From NCBI GenBank assembly GCA_963774155.1, contig CAVZDW010000008.1:1116001-1180000 (forward strand): a stretch of 64,000 bases of DNA, in the 5' to 3' direction. The notes below the pieces were generated by a model, which saw nothing but the letters and a program-made list of their open reading frames with translations, ran no database searches and was not told the DNA's origin. A program made the translations under genes and the position numbers. Position 1 is the stretch's first letter. Each line of letters opens with the position of its first letter. The stretch is from DASSUW01 sp963774155. GTDB lineage: Bacteria > Actinomycetota > Thermoleophilia > Solirubrobacterales > Solirubrobacteraceae. Below are positions 8,829-15,954 of the stretch, one piece after another.

Positions 8829-9137
8829 ATCCCGCTCCAGGCCCTCCACGGCGACCCCTTCGACGCGCTCGGCGACCCCCATCGGCGCGCCATCGTCGAG
8901 CTGCTCGGCGAGGGTGACCGGTCGGTTCGGGAGCTGGCCGACGCGCTGCCCATCAGCCGCCCCGCCGTGTCGAGACATCTCCGGCTGCTCAAGGAGGCCG
9001 GCCTCGTGACCGACCGGGCCGAGGGCACGCGCCGCCTCTACCGCCTGCACGACGAGGGGATCGAGGCCGTGCGCGAGTACCTCGCGCAGGTCTGGGGCGA
9101 GGCCGCGACGCGCTTCCGCCTGCTCGCCGACAACTGA
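8829..9137 (+). CDS. ArsR-family winged-helix transcriptional regulator (no canonical start codon)
   Basis: About 102 residues of a classic ArsR/SmtB-type repressor. The N-terminal segment is DPFDALGDPHRRAIVELL, the helix-turn-helix is SVRELADALPISRPAVSRHL, and the wing follows (RLLKEAGLVTDR...RRLYRL). Such genes are commonly paired with SRPBCC (AHSA1) proteins, as here: the TGA stop overlaps the next ATG as TGATG. Between the upstream in-frame TAA (8805-8807) and the conserved start there is no ATG, GTG or TTG. ATC at 8829 is the best-placed codon, either a rare start or a base-call problem. Confidence 0.75.
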   Translation: MPLQALHGDPFDALGDPHRRAIVELLGEGDRSVRELADALPISRPAVSRHLRLLKEAGLVTDRAEGTRRLYRLHDEGIEAVREYLAQVWGEAATRFRLLADN

Positions 9138-9571
9138 TGGAGCCGCTGCGACTCGAGTTCACGGTCGCCTGCCCGCCCGAGCGCGCGTTCGGCCTGTGGG
9201 CCGAGCAGACCACGCGCTGGTGGCCGCACGGGCACTCGGTGTCCGGCGCGCCGGGCCTGACCGTCACGTTCGAGCCGCGCCGCGGCGGCCGCATCTACGA
9301 GCGCACGCCGGCGGGCGCCGAGCACGACTGGGGCGAGGTGCTCGCGTGGGAGCCGCCCCACCGGCTCGTCTATCTCTGGCACCTGCGCTTCGACCGCGCG
9401 GACGCGACCGAGGTGGAGGTCACGTTCGTCGCCGACGGCGACGGCACCGCGGTGCGGATCGAGCACCGCGGCTGGGAGCGGCTCGGCGCCGTGGCCGAGG
9501 CGCGCCGGGACCGCAACCGCCGCGGCTGGGAGGGCGTGACGCGCCGCTACCGCGAAGCCGCGGCTGCAGGC
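9137..9571 (+). CDS. SRPBCC (AHSA1/START-like) domain protein, stop codon missing
   Basis: About 145 residues of an AHSA1-like helix-grip protein, typical partner of ArsR regulators. Visible features are LEFTVACPPERAFGLWAEQ at the start, WWPHGHS, EPRRGGRIYER, DWGEVLAWEPPHRLVYLW and a C-terminal HRGWERLGAV. Normal family length is 140-160. In this sequence the frame has no stop at the expected end: it runs on, codon-aligned and antisense, through the whole dxs gene to 11515. The end given here is where homology stops, not a stop codon. Confidence 0.7.
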
Positions 9572-11500
9572 TTAGACGAGCCGCGGCTCGAGCACGGCGG
9601 ACTCGATCCGCTCGGCGATCCGCTCGGCCGTGTACCCGACCTCCTCGTGCAGGAGCTTCGGGGCGCCGTGGGTGACGTAGCGGTCGGGCAGGCCGACGCG
9701 CAGGATGCGCGGGGCCAGGCCGCCCTCCGAGAGCGACTCCCAGACCGCGCTGCCGAAGCCGCCCATGAGGACGCCCTCCTCGACGGTGACGAGCAGGTCG
9801 TGCTCGGCGGCGAGCTGGGCCAGCAGGCCGGCGTCCAGCGGCTTGGCGAAGCGGGCGTCGGCGACCGTGACGTCGAGGCCGCGGTCGGCGAGCAGGTCGG
9901 CGGCGCCCAGCGCCTTGCCGACGCCGCTGCCGTAGCCGACCAGGGCGACGCGGTCGCCCTCGCGCAGGATCTCGCCGGTGCCCACCTCGAGCACCTGCGG
10001 GTGCGTCGGGATCTCGACCCCGACGGCCTCGCCGCGCGGGTAGCGGATCGCCGACGGCCCGTCGATCCCCAGCGCGGTGTGGAGCATGTCGACGAGCATC
10101 GCCTCGTCGCGCGGCGCCATCAGCGTGATGTTGGGCAGCGGCCGCAGGTACGCGATGTCGAACACGCCGTGGTGCGTGGGACCGTCGTCGCCGACCAGGC
10201 CGGCGCGGTCCATCGCGAACGTCACGTTGAGGTTCTGCAGGCACACGTCGTGGACGATCTGGTCGAACGCGCGCTGGAGGAAGGTCGAGTAGATGGCCGC
10301 CACCGGGCGCATCCCCTGCAGCGCCAGGCCGGCGGCGAAGAGGATCGCCTGCTGCTCGGCGATGCCGACGTCGAAGTAGCGCTCGGGCATCGCCTTCTGG
10401 AGGATCGAGAGGCCGGTGCCGGAGTTCATGGCCGCCGTGATGCCGACGACGCGCTCGTCGAGCTCGCACTCGCGGACCATCGCCTCGCCGAACACCTGCG
10501 TGTACTGCGGCGGCGCGGCGCTGCCGGTCTTGGGCTTGCTGGGAGCGGGACGGCGGCCGGCGATCGAGTTCGGCTTGGCCGCGTGCCACTTCTCCATGCC
10601 CTCCAGGCCGCCGTCCTCGGCGGGCGCGAAGCCCTTGCCCTTGACGGTGGCGACGTGGATGACGACCGGCCGCTCGGCCTCGAAGGCGGCGCGCAGCGCC
10701 TTGCGGACGGCGCGCACGTCGTGGCCGTCGATGACGCCCATGTAGGCCCAGTCGAGCTCCTCCCACCAGAGGCCGGGCTGCCAGAGGGCCTTGACGGACT
10801 CCTTGAGCTGCGGGCCGAGGCGCTCGAAGCGCGCGCCGATGCCACCCGGCAGCCGCGTGAGCTTCTCCTCCACGCCCTCGCGGGCCTTCCACAGGCCGGG
10901 GTCGAGCCGGACGCGGTTGAAGTAGCGGCTCAGGGCGCCGACGTTGGGCGCGATCGACATCCCGTTGTCGTTGAGGATCACGACCATCGGCGTGCCGAGG
11001 CCGCCCGCCTGGTGGACCGCCTCGAAGGCCACGCCGCCGGTCATGGCGCCGTCGCCGATGACGGCGACGACCTTGCCGTCCTCCGCCGTGCCCTGGCGCA
11101 TGGCCTCCTTGAGGCCGACCGCGTAGCCGATGGCGGTCGACGCGTGGCCGGCGCCCATGATGTCGTGCTCGGACTCGTAGATCGAGCAGAACGGCGCGAG
11201 GCCCCCGTACTTGCGGATCGTCTGGAGGCGGTCGCGGCGGCCGGTGATGATCTTGTGCGGGTAGGCCTGATGGCCGACGTCCCAGAGCACCTTGTCGCGC
11301 GGCGAGTCGAGCAGCGAGTGGACCGCGACGGCGATCTCGCACGTGCCGAGGTTGGCGCCGAAGTGCCCGCCGATCTCCCCCACCGTGTCGATCAGCAGCT
11401 CCCGGACCTCCTGCGCGACCTGCTGCAGCTCGTCCTCGCTGAGGCTGTGCAGGTCCTGAGGGCGGTCGATGCGTTCGAGGATGGTCTTGGGCTTGGTCAT
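9572..11500 (-). CDS. dxs: 1-deoxy-D-xylulose-5-phosphate synthase
   Basis: A 642-residue thiamine diphosphate enzyme that condenses pyruvate and glyceraldehyde-3-phosphate in the first step of the MEP isoprenoid pathway. The N-terminal domain has WDVGHQAYPHKIITGR, the ThDP motif GDGAMTGGVAFEA, and NDNGMSIAPNVGALS. The transketolase-like middle domain has DVGIAEQQAILFAAGLA and DRAGLVGDDGPTHHG. The ATG at 11500 overlaps the prenyl synthase stop as ATGA. The pairing with the prenyl synthase and xseB is the common bacterial arrangement. Confidence 0.97.
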   Translation of the reverse strand: MTKPKTILERIDRPQDLHSLSEDELQQVAQEVRELLIDTVGEIGGHFGANLGTCEIAVAVHSLLDSPRDKVLWDVGHQAYPHKIITGRRDRLQTIRKYGGLAPFCSIYESEHDIMGAGHASTAIGYAVGLKEAMRQGTAEDGKVVAVIGDGAMTGGVAFEAVHQAGGLGTPMVVILNDNGMSIAPNVGALSRYFNRVRLDPGLWKAREGVEEKLTRLPGGIGARFERLGPQLKESVKALWQPGLWWEELDWAYMGVIDGHDVRAVRKALRAAFEAERPVVIHVATVKGKGFAPAEDGGLEGMEKWHAAKPNSIAGRRPAPSKPKTGSAAPPQYTQVFGEAMVRECELDERVVGITAAMNSGTGLSILQKAMPERYFDVGIAEQQAILFAAGLALQGMRPVAAIYSTFLQRAFDQIVHDVCLQNLNVTFAMDRAGLVGDDGPTHHGVFDIAYLRPLPNITLMAPRDEAMLVDMLHTALGIDGPSAIRYPRGEAVGVEIPTHPQVLEVGTGEILREGDRVALVGYGSGVGKALGAADLLADRGLDVTVADARFAKPLDAGLLAQLAAEHDLLVTVEEGVLMGGFGSAVWESLSEGGLAPRILRVGLPDRYVTHGAPKLLHEEVGYTAERIAERIESAVLEPRLV

Positions 11501-12369
11501 GACGTGCGCGTGTAGATGAAGTCGGTGATGTGCTCGAGCTCGGCCGCCCCGCCCGCCCGCTGCAGGGCCTCGGCGGCGTTGCGATGAGAATCGGCGGCCA
11601 TCTGGCGGGCGCCGTCGACACCGTATTGGCTCACGTAGGTCAACTTCCCATGGCGCTCGTCACTGCCCTGCGGCTTCCCGAGGGCGTCCTCTGTGCCGGT
11701 CACGTCGAGGATGTCGTCGACGATCTGGAACAGGACCCCTAGCTCGGCCGCGAAGGCACGGAAGCCAGCCAGTCTAGTGGTTGCCTGCTCGTCGCCGGCG
11801 AGCAAGAGCACACATTCGACCGACGCGGCGATCAGCCGGCCGGTCTTGAGCTCGTGCAGCCGGCGGAGGCTGACGTCGCCGTGCGGGACCAGGCCGCGGA
11901 CGTCGATGTACTGGCCCCCGACCATTCCGTTGACGCCCGTCGCGGTGGCGAGCTCGGCGGCCGCCGCGAGCAGGCGGGTCGGCTCGGCCGACTGGTGCTG
12001 GAGCAGGTGGCGGAAGGCCTCGGCGTAGAGCCCGTCGCCGGCCAGGATGGCGATGTCCTCGCCGTACTTGACGTGGCAGGTGGGCCGGCCCCGGCGCAGG
12101 TCGTCGTCGTCCATGGCCGGGAGGTCGTCGTGGATCAGGCTGTAGGTGTGGATGAGCTCCAGCGCGGCGGCCAGCGGGAGCACGTCCGCGGGGTCCCTTT
12201 CCAGCGCCGACGCCGTCGCCAGGGCGAGGACCGGCCGGATCCGCTTGCCACCGGCGAGCAGGCTGTAGCGCATCGCCTCCTCGAGGCCGCTGGTGCCGGC
12301 CTCCTCGGAGAAGCGGAGGTCGTCGAGGTACCGCTCGACCTGCTCGCGCAGGTGGTCGGGGTAGCTCAC
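11497..12369 (-). CDS. ispA: Polyprenyl (farnesyl/geranylgeranyl) diphosphate synthase
   Basis: A 290-residue trans-isoprenyl diphosphate synthase. The first aspartate-rich motif is in SLIHDDLPAMDDDDLRRG (about residues 82-99) and the second is FQIVDDILDVTG (about residues 218-229). GGKRIRPVL near residue 40 is the substrate-phosphate-binding motif. Chain length of the product is uncertain; the residues before the first motif and the operon with dxs and xseB favour FPP/GGPP. The GTG at 12369 forms a GTGA overlap with xseB and is preferred over longer Arg-rich in-frame starts. Confidence 0.92.
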   Translation of the reverse strand: MSYPDHLREQVERYLDDLRFSEEAGTSGLEEAMRYSLLAGGKRIRPVLALATASALERDPADVLPLAAALELIHTYSLIHDDLPAMDDDDLRRGRPTCHVKYGEDIAILAGDGLYAEAFRHLLQHQSAEPTRLLAAAAELATATGVNGMVGGQYIDVRGLVPHGDVSLRRLHELKTGRLIAASVECVLLLAGDEQATTRLAGFRAFAAELGVLFQIVDDILDVTGTEDALGKPQGSDERHGKLTYVSQYGVDGARQMAADSHRNAAEALQRAGGAAELEHITDFIYTRTS

Positions 12370-12584
12370 TGCGGCAGCGCGAGCTGTCCGCTGGGGCCGC
12401 CTTGGTCGGCGGCGCGCACCTCGCGGTCGAGCTCGGCGCCGGCCTCGCCGGCCAGCCGTGCGCACTCCTCCACGAGCGCCGCGGCCCGCTCCGGATCCAG
12501 GTCGCCGGCGCGCAGCTCGGCGGCCGTGCGCTCGAGGCGCTCCACGATCCGGTCGAGGGCTTCAGGCGGCATGGGCGCCGCCAT
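12366..12584 (-). CDS. xseB: Exodeoxyribonuclease VII small subunit
   Basis: A 72-residue acidic helical protein of the XseB family, the small subunit that binds XseA in exonuclease VII. EALDRIVERLERTAAELRAG and a second ALVEECARLAGEAGAEL helix give the usual two-helix hairpin. A second possible start is the ATG at 12572. The ATG at 12584 has GAGGTG upstream. The 5' end overlaps nusB by 23 nt, or 11 nt with the internal start. No xseA is in the window. Confidence 0.8.
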   Translation of the reverse strand: MAAPMPPEALDRIVERLERTAAELRAGDLDPERAAALVEECARLAGEAGAELDREVRAADQGGPSGQLALPQ

Positions 12585-12978
12585 TCTGGCGCACCTCGCG
12601 CAGCACCGCGCCGAGGATCCCGTTGACGAAACCTGGCGCGTCGGCGCCGCAGAAGGCCTTGGTCGTCTCCACGGCCTCGTCGATCGCCCCCTCGGGTGGG
12701 ATCGGGCTGTCGGCCTCGACGAGGTCGGGGTGGAGCATCTCGAGCAGCGCCGTGCGGAGGATGGCGCGTTCCAGCGGTGCGATGCGGTCGAGCGACCAGC
12801 CCTTGGCGTTGCGGGCGATGTGCCCGTCGAGCTCCTCGGCGTTGTCCGCCGTGGCGTGCGCGAGCGCGCGCGTGAAGTGGTGGGCGTCGCGCTCGAAGAC
12901 CTCGTCGAGCGGCCGGCCCGTGAGGTCGTGCTGGTAGAGGGCGAAGACCGCCGCGCGACGCTGCTCGGACCGCCGCAT
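12562..12978 (-). CDS. nusB: Transcription antitermination factor NusB
   Basis: A 138-residue all-helical NusB, which binds boxA RNA with NusE to support rRNA antitermination. It starts RRSEQRRAAVFALYQHDLTG, contains DRIAPLERAILRTALLEML, and ends FVNGILGAVLREV, all family signatures in the expected places. Its ATG at 12978 follows immediately after the TAG stop of efp, with no gap, which makes efp-nusB a tight pair as in many bacteria. Confidence 0.93.
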   Translation of the reverse strand: MRRSEQRRAAVFALYQHDLTGRPLDEVFERDAHHFTRALAHATADNAEELDGHIARNAKGWSLDRIAPLERAILRTALLEMLHPDLVEADSPIPPEGAIDEAVETTKAFCGADAPGFVNGILGAVLREVRQNGGAHAA

Positions 12979-13539
12979 CTACGCCCGCGACATGTACGAG
13001 CCCGAGCGCGTGTCGACCTTGATCGTGTCGCCGATGTTCACGAACAGCGGGACGCTCACGGTCGCGCCGGTCTCGAGGGTGGCGGGCTTGCTGCCGCCGC
13101 CCGAGGCCGTGTCGCCCTTCATGCCCGGCTCGGTGTGGGTGACCTCGAGCTCGACGGACGCGCTCAGCTGGATGTCCGACGGCTCGTTGTCGATGAAGAG
13201 CAGGTCCACGCTCTCGTTGGGCTTGACCCACTTCAGGGTCTCCTCGACGGACGGCTCAGGGATCGCGAGCTGCTCGAAGCTGCTCTCGTCCATGAAGTGG
13301 GCGTCCGTCCCGTCGGCGTAGAGGAACTGCATCTTGCGCGCCTCGGTGCGCACGGGCCGGAACTTCTCGCCGGCGCGGAACGTCCGGTCGATCACCGCGC
13401 CGTCGCTGGCCCGGCGGAGCTTGGTCCGCACGAACGCCCCGCCCTTGCCGGGCTTGACGTGCTGGAACTCGAGGATCTTGAAGACGGTGCCCTCGACCTC
13501 GATGTGGTTGCCGTTCTTGAACTGGTTCGTCGAGATCAT
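12979..13539 (-). CDS. efp: Translation elongation factor P
   Basis: A 186-residue EF-P, which relieves ribosome stalling at polyproline. It begins MISTNQFKNGNHIEVEG. The loop that reaches the peptidyl-transferase centre is VKPGKGGAFVRTKLR, with Lys at the position modified in some bacteria; no modification enzyme is visible in the window. The two C-terminal OB domains end in GDTIKVDTRSGSYMSRA. The ATG at 13539 is preferred over a TTG at 13548. A TAGACT -10 lies 10 nt upstream. Confidence 0.96.
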   Translation of the reverse strand: MISTNQFKNGNHIEVEGTVFKILEFQHVKPGKGGAFVRTKLRRASDGAVIDRTFRAGEKFRPVRTEARKMQFLYADGTDAHFMDESSFEQLAIPEPSVEETLKWVKPNESVDLLFIDNEPSDIQLSASVELEVTHTEPGMKGDTASGGGSKPATLETGATVSVPLFVNIGDTIKVDTRSGSYMSRA

Positions 13540-13549
13540 CGCGGCCAAG

Positions 13550-13555
13550 AGTCTA
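13550..13555 (-). promoter_or_regulatory. -10 element TAGACT upstream of efp
   Basis: TAGACT ends 10 nt before the efp ATG, giving a leader of only a few bases. The TAG inside it is also the stop of the preceding broken DUF559 frame. Confidence 0.45.
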
Positions 13556-14502
13556 GGCCGCGGCTCGGCCAGGGGCGCGTTGGCGGCGTGGAGGCGCGCG
13601 AGGGTTTGTGGGCGGTGCCGGACCGCCTGGTCCCAGCGTCACGCGGAGGACGCGCTCGCCCGCGGCTTCGAGGAGCGCCTGGCGCTCGGCGTCGTCGGCT
13701 CGCGCGAGCGGGTTGTCGTGGAACGCGGCGCCGTCGGCTTCGAGGACGAGGCGCTCGGCCGGCCAGCGGAAGTCGGGGACGACGCGGCGGCCGTGGAGGT
13801 TGAGTGGGACGTTGACGTCGGGCGGGGCGAAGCCGCCCTGGAGGATGAGGTCAAGCACCACGTCCTCGAGCTCGCTGCGGGTCGGCGCGGCGTTGGCGAG
13901 GACGCGCGTGAGCCGTGCCGAGCCCCGGCGAGGGCCGAGGCGGTCGAGGGTCGTGATGAGCGCCGGGACGTCGACGAGCCGCTGTGCGAGGGCCTCGCGC
14001 ACGATGCGGCGGAGGGCCGGCGCGGTGAACGTGGCGGCGAGGTCGGCGAGCGTTCGGGCCGGTGCGGTGATCGGCAGGCCGAGGTGGTGGGCGACGTCCT
14101 CGGCGTCCAGCACGTGGGTGCGGTGGACGCGGATCCCGTGGTGCCGGCGGGTGGCGGTGCCCGTGACGGTGACCTCGGGGTGGCGGTCGTCCCAGGCGAT
14201 CAGGCCGTAGTGGGTGGCGGCCGAGAAGTGGCTGAGGACGGCCGTGGGGCCGCACGCCTTGACGGCGGCGAGGAAGCGGCCCTGGAGGGGCGGGTTTGGG
14301 TGGCCGACGGCGTAGACGCCTCGGTGGAGGGGGTGGAGGTGGCCTTGGCTGCACTCGCGTGGCGACCTCGTTGCGACGAAAGACCGCAGGTACGGAGGTC
14401 GGCTCGCGTGAGCACGCCCCACTGCTCCGCGGCGAGCTCGGCGACGCGTTGATCGGGTCGAGTGTCGACTTTGGTCGCCGCTGCGGCGACGAAAGTCGAC
14501 AC
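13553..14502 (-). pseudogene. DUF559 / AbiEi-like protein gene with two frame breaks
   Basis: Remains of a roughly 300-residue actinobacterial protein with an AbiEi-like N-terminal region and a DUF559 (Vsr-like nuclease fold) C-terminus. The N-terminus (VDTRPDQRVAELAAEQWGVL, then TRADLRTCGLSS) is in one frame. The continuation GHLHPLHRGVYAVGHPNPP through LVLEADGAAFHDNPLARADD is in another, so a break lies at about 14350-14390. After ERVLRVT near 13640 the frame breaks again: removing one G from the GGG restores LDQAVRHRPQTLARLHAAN. With that correction no stop precedes efp. This is either a decaying gene or base-call error. The start is uncertain (GTG 14502, or ATG 14513 in another frame). 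Confidence 0.75.
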
Positions 14503-14504
14503 TC
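14460..14504. repeat. 45-bp nearly perfect palindrome
   Basis: Arms 14460-14481 and 14483-14504 (22 nt each) are complementary except for one G:G at 14473/14491, around a single central T. The core is GTCGACTTT[G/C]GTCGCCGC. It sits at the very 5' end of the broken DUF559 gene and would be translated as VSTFVAAAATKVDT if that gene starts at 14502. Confidence 0.85.
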
Positions 14505-14561
14505 GGTGGCCATGGCGCCGATCGTGGCGCGGATCGTGTGACGGATCTACGCGCGTTTGCG

Positions 14562-15383
14562 TCAGGACGGCTTGGTCGCTGCCCCCAGCTTGACCGCGCA
14601 CGGCACGTCGTAGCCGCCGGTGACCCGCCAGGGCTCGAGGCGCTCGGCGTAGCCGTCGCGGATCCGGGCCTGGATCTCGGGCGGCTGGCTGACGATGAGC
14701 GCTCGTGAGCGGACCGTGCCGCCGAGGAGGTCGGTCCAGAAGGGGTCGAAGTCGTCGACGTGGTGGGTGAACGCGTAGGCCTGGACCGCCGGGTCCTCGA
14801 GGCCCGCACCGCGGAGGAGCGCCTGAAACTCGTCGTCGGCGGCTCCCTGGAAGAACGGCGGGCCGGCCGGGAGGTCGGGCGGCGGCTTCGCGCCCGCCGC
14901 CGCGATCGCCGCGATGAGCTCGCTGAGGAACGTCGTCGGCTCCGGGTCCCAGGTGACCAGGGCCAGGCGCCGGCCCGGCCGCAGCACGCGGGCGAGCTCG
15001 ATGACCACGGCGCCCAGGTCGGAGACGTGCGGCATCAGGAAGTTGCTGGTCACGGCGTCGAACGTGGCGTCGGCGAACGGCAGCGCCGCCGCGTCCGCCT
15101 CGCGGAACTCGACCTCCGGATGCAGCCGGGCGGCGAGCTCGAGCATCTCGGCCGCGAGGTCGACGCCGACCGCCTTCGCACCGCGCGCCGCTCCCGCCGC
15201 GGCGACGTACCCCGGGCCGGTCGCCACGTCGAGCATCGCGTCGCCCTCCCCCACGCCCGCCGCGTCGAGCAGCGCCTCGATCGGGCGGGCCGTGATGGCG
15301 CCCAGCCCGTGGTGGTACGGCGCCGCCCGGCCGCGAGCCCAGCCCTCGCGCTCGAAATCGTCGAACGGGTCCGCCACAGTCAC
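14562..15383 (-). CDS. Class I SAM-dependent methyltransferase (UbiE/COQ5-like)
   Basis: A 273-residue methyltransferase. Motif I is MLDVATGPGYVAAAGAARG (about residues 50-68), the acidic residue after strand 2 is in AVGVDLAAEMLELAA, and motif II is ADAAALPFADATFDAVTSN, followed by the post-II ELARVLRPGRRLALVTW. A C-terminal extension holds many aromatic residues, likely the substrate pocket. A GTG at 15383 is chosen because TCTGAT lies exactly 6 nt upstream, the same geometry as other leaderless genes here; another GTG is at 15377. Substrate unknown. Confidence 0.8.
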   Translation of the reverse strand: MTVADPFDDFEREGWARGRAAPYHHGLGAITARPIEALLDAAGVGEGDAMLDVATGPGYVAAAGAARGAKAVGVDLAAEMLELAARLHPEVEFREADAAALPFADATFDAVTSNFLMPHVSDLGAVVIELARVLRPGRRLALVTWDPEPTTFLSELIAAIAAAGAKPPPDLPAGPPFFQGAADDEFQALLRGAGLEDPAVQAYAFTHHVDDFDPFWTDLLGGTVRSRALIVSQPPEIQARIRDGYAERLEPWRVTGGYDVPCAVKLGAATKPS

Positions 15384-15431
15384 ACGACGATCAGACCACG
15401 ACTGCGCCGTCCGGCGCAAGGGAGCCGAGCG

Positions 15432-15875
15432 CTAGAGCTTCCAGAGGATGATCATGAGCAGGCCGGCGAGCCCGATGTAGCCGAGCGCGGTGCCGATCAG
15501 CGCCGCGGTCCGGCCGACCTGCGTCCCACGCGAGCGGGAGATCTGGGACAGCGCGGTGTGGCCGAGGATCACCGCGGCGAGCGAGCCGAGCCAGCCGAAC
15601 CAGAGAAGGCCGGCGACCAGCGAGACGAACGCCAGCGGGTTCACCTGCGTCGCCTGAGGCCGCCAGAACTCCAGCGGGTCCGCGGGCGGCGTGACGTCTT
15701 TGGTCACCGCCTCGAGCTCCCGGTCCCAGCGGGCGGCGTACACGAGCGCGAGCCGATCCTCCAGCTCCTCGTGGTCGAGCCGGCCCTCCAGCGCCGCGGT
15801 CCGCAACCGTTCGGCCGCCGCCTCGCGATCTCGATCCGAGGCCCGCAGATCGGGCTTGGAGGGCTCGAACGGCAA
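15432..15875 (-). CDS. DUF1707 plus DUF4190-type membrane protein
   Basis: About 147 residues. The N-terminal part has the DUF1707 signature LRASDRDREAAAERLRTAA followed by EGRLDHEELEDRL, an actinobacterial cytoplasmic domain. The C-terminal part is a DUF4190-like pair of membrane helices (LAFVSLVAGLLWFGWLGSLA and a second after GRTAAL), with the typical GHTALSQI loop between. Function unknown. The start is uncertain: no ATG or GTG is well placed, TTG codons at 15875 and 15896 are possible, and the ATG at 15947 would lie inside the terminator hairpin. Confidence 0.6.
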   Translation of the reverse strand: MPFEPSKPDLRASDRDREAAAERLRTAALEGRLDHEELEDRLALVYAARWDRELEAVTKDVTPPADPLEFWRPQATQVNPLAFVSLVAGLLWFGWLGSLAAVILGHTALSQISRSRGTQVGRTAALIGTALGYIGLAGLLMIILWKL

Positions 15876-15897
15876 CGCATCAACCAGGGTAGTCAAA

Positions 15898-15932
15898 CGA
15901 TCGAGGCCCGCACATAGGGCGGGCCTCGATCG
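15898..15932 (-). terminator. Rho-independent terminator after the secreted calcium-repeat gene
   Basis: A perfect 14-bp stem (15898-15911 with 15919-15932) and a 7-nt loop, followed on the minus strand by TTTGACT. It lies 23 nt past the stop at 15955, in the right orientation to end that transcript. Confidence 0.8.
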
Positions 15933-15954
15933 ACAATGCTCTTCCAACGGCTCC

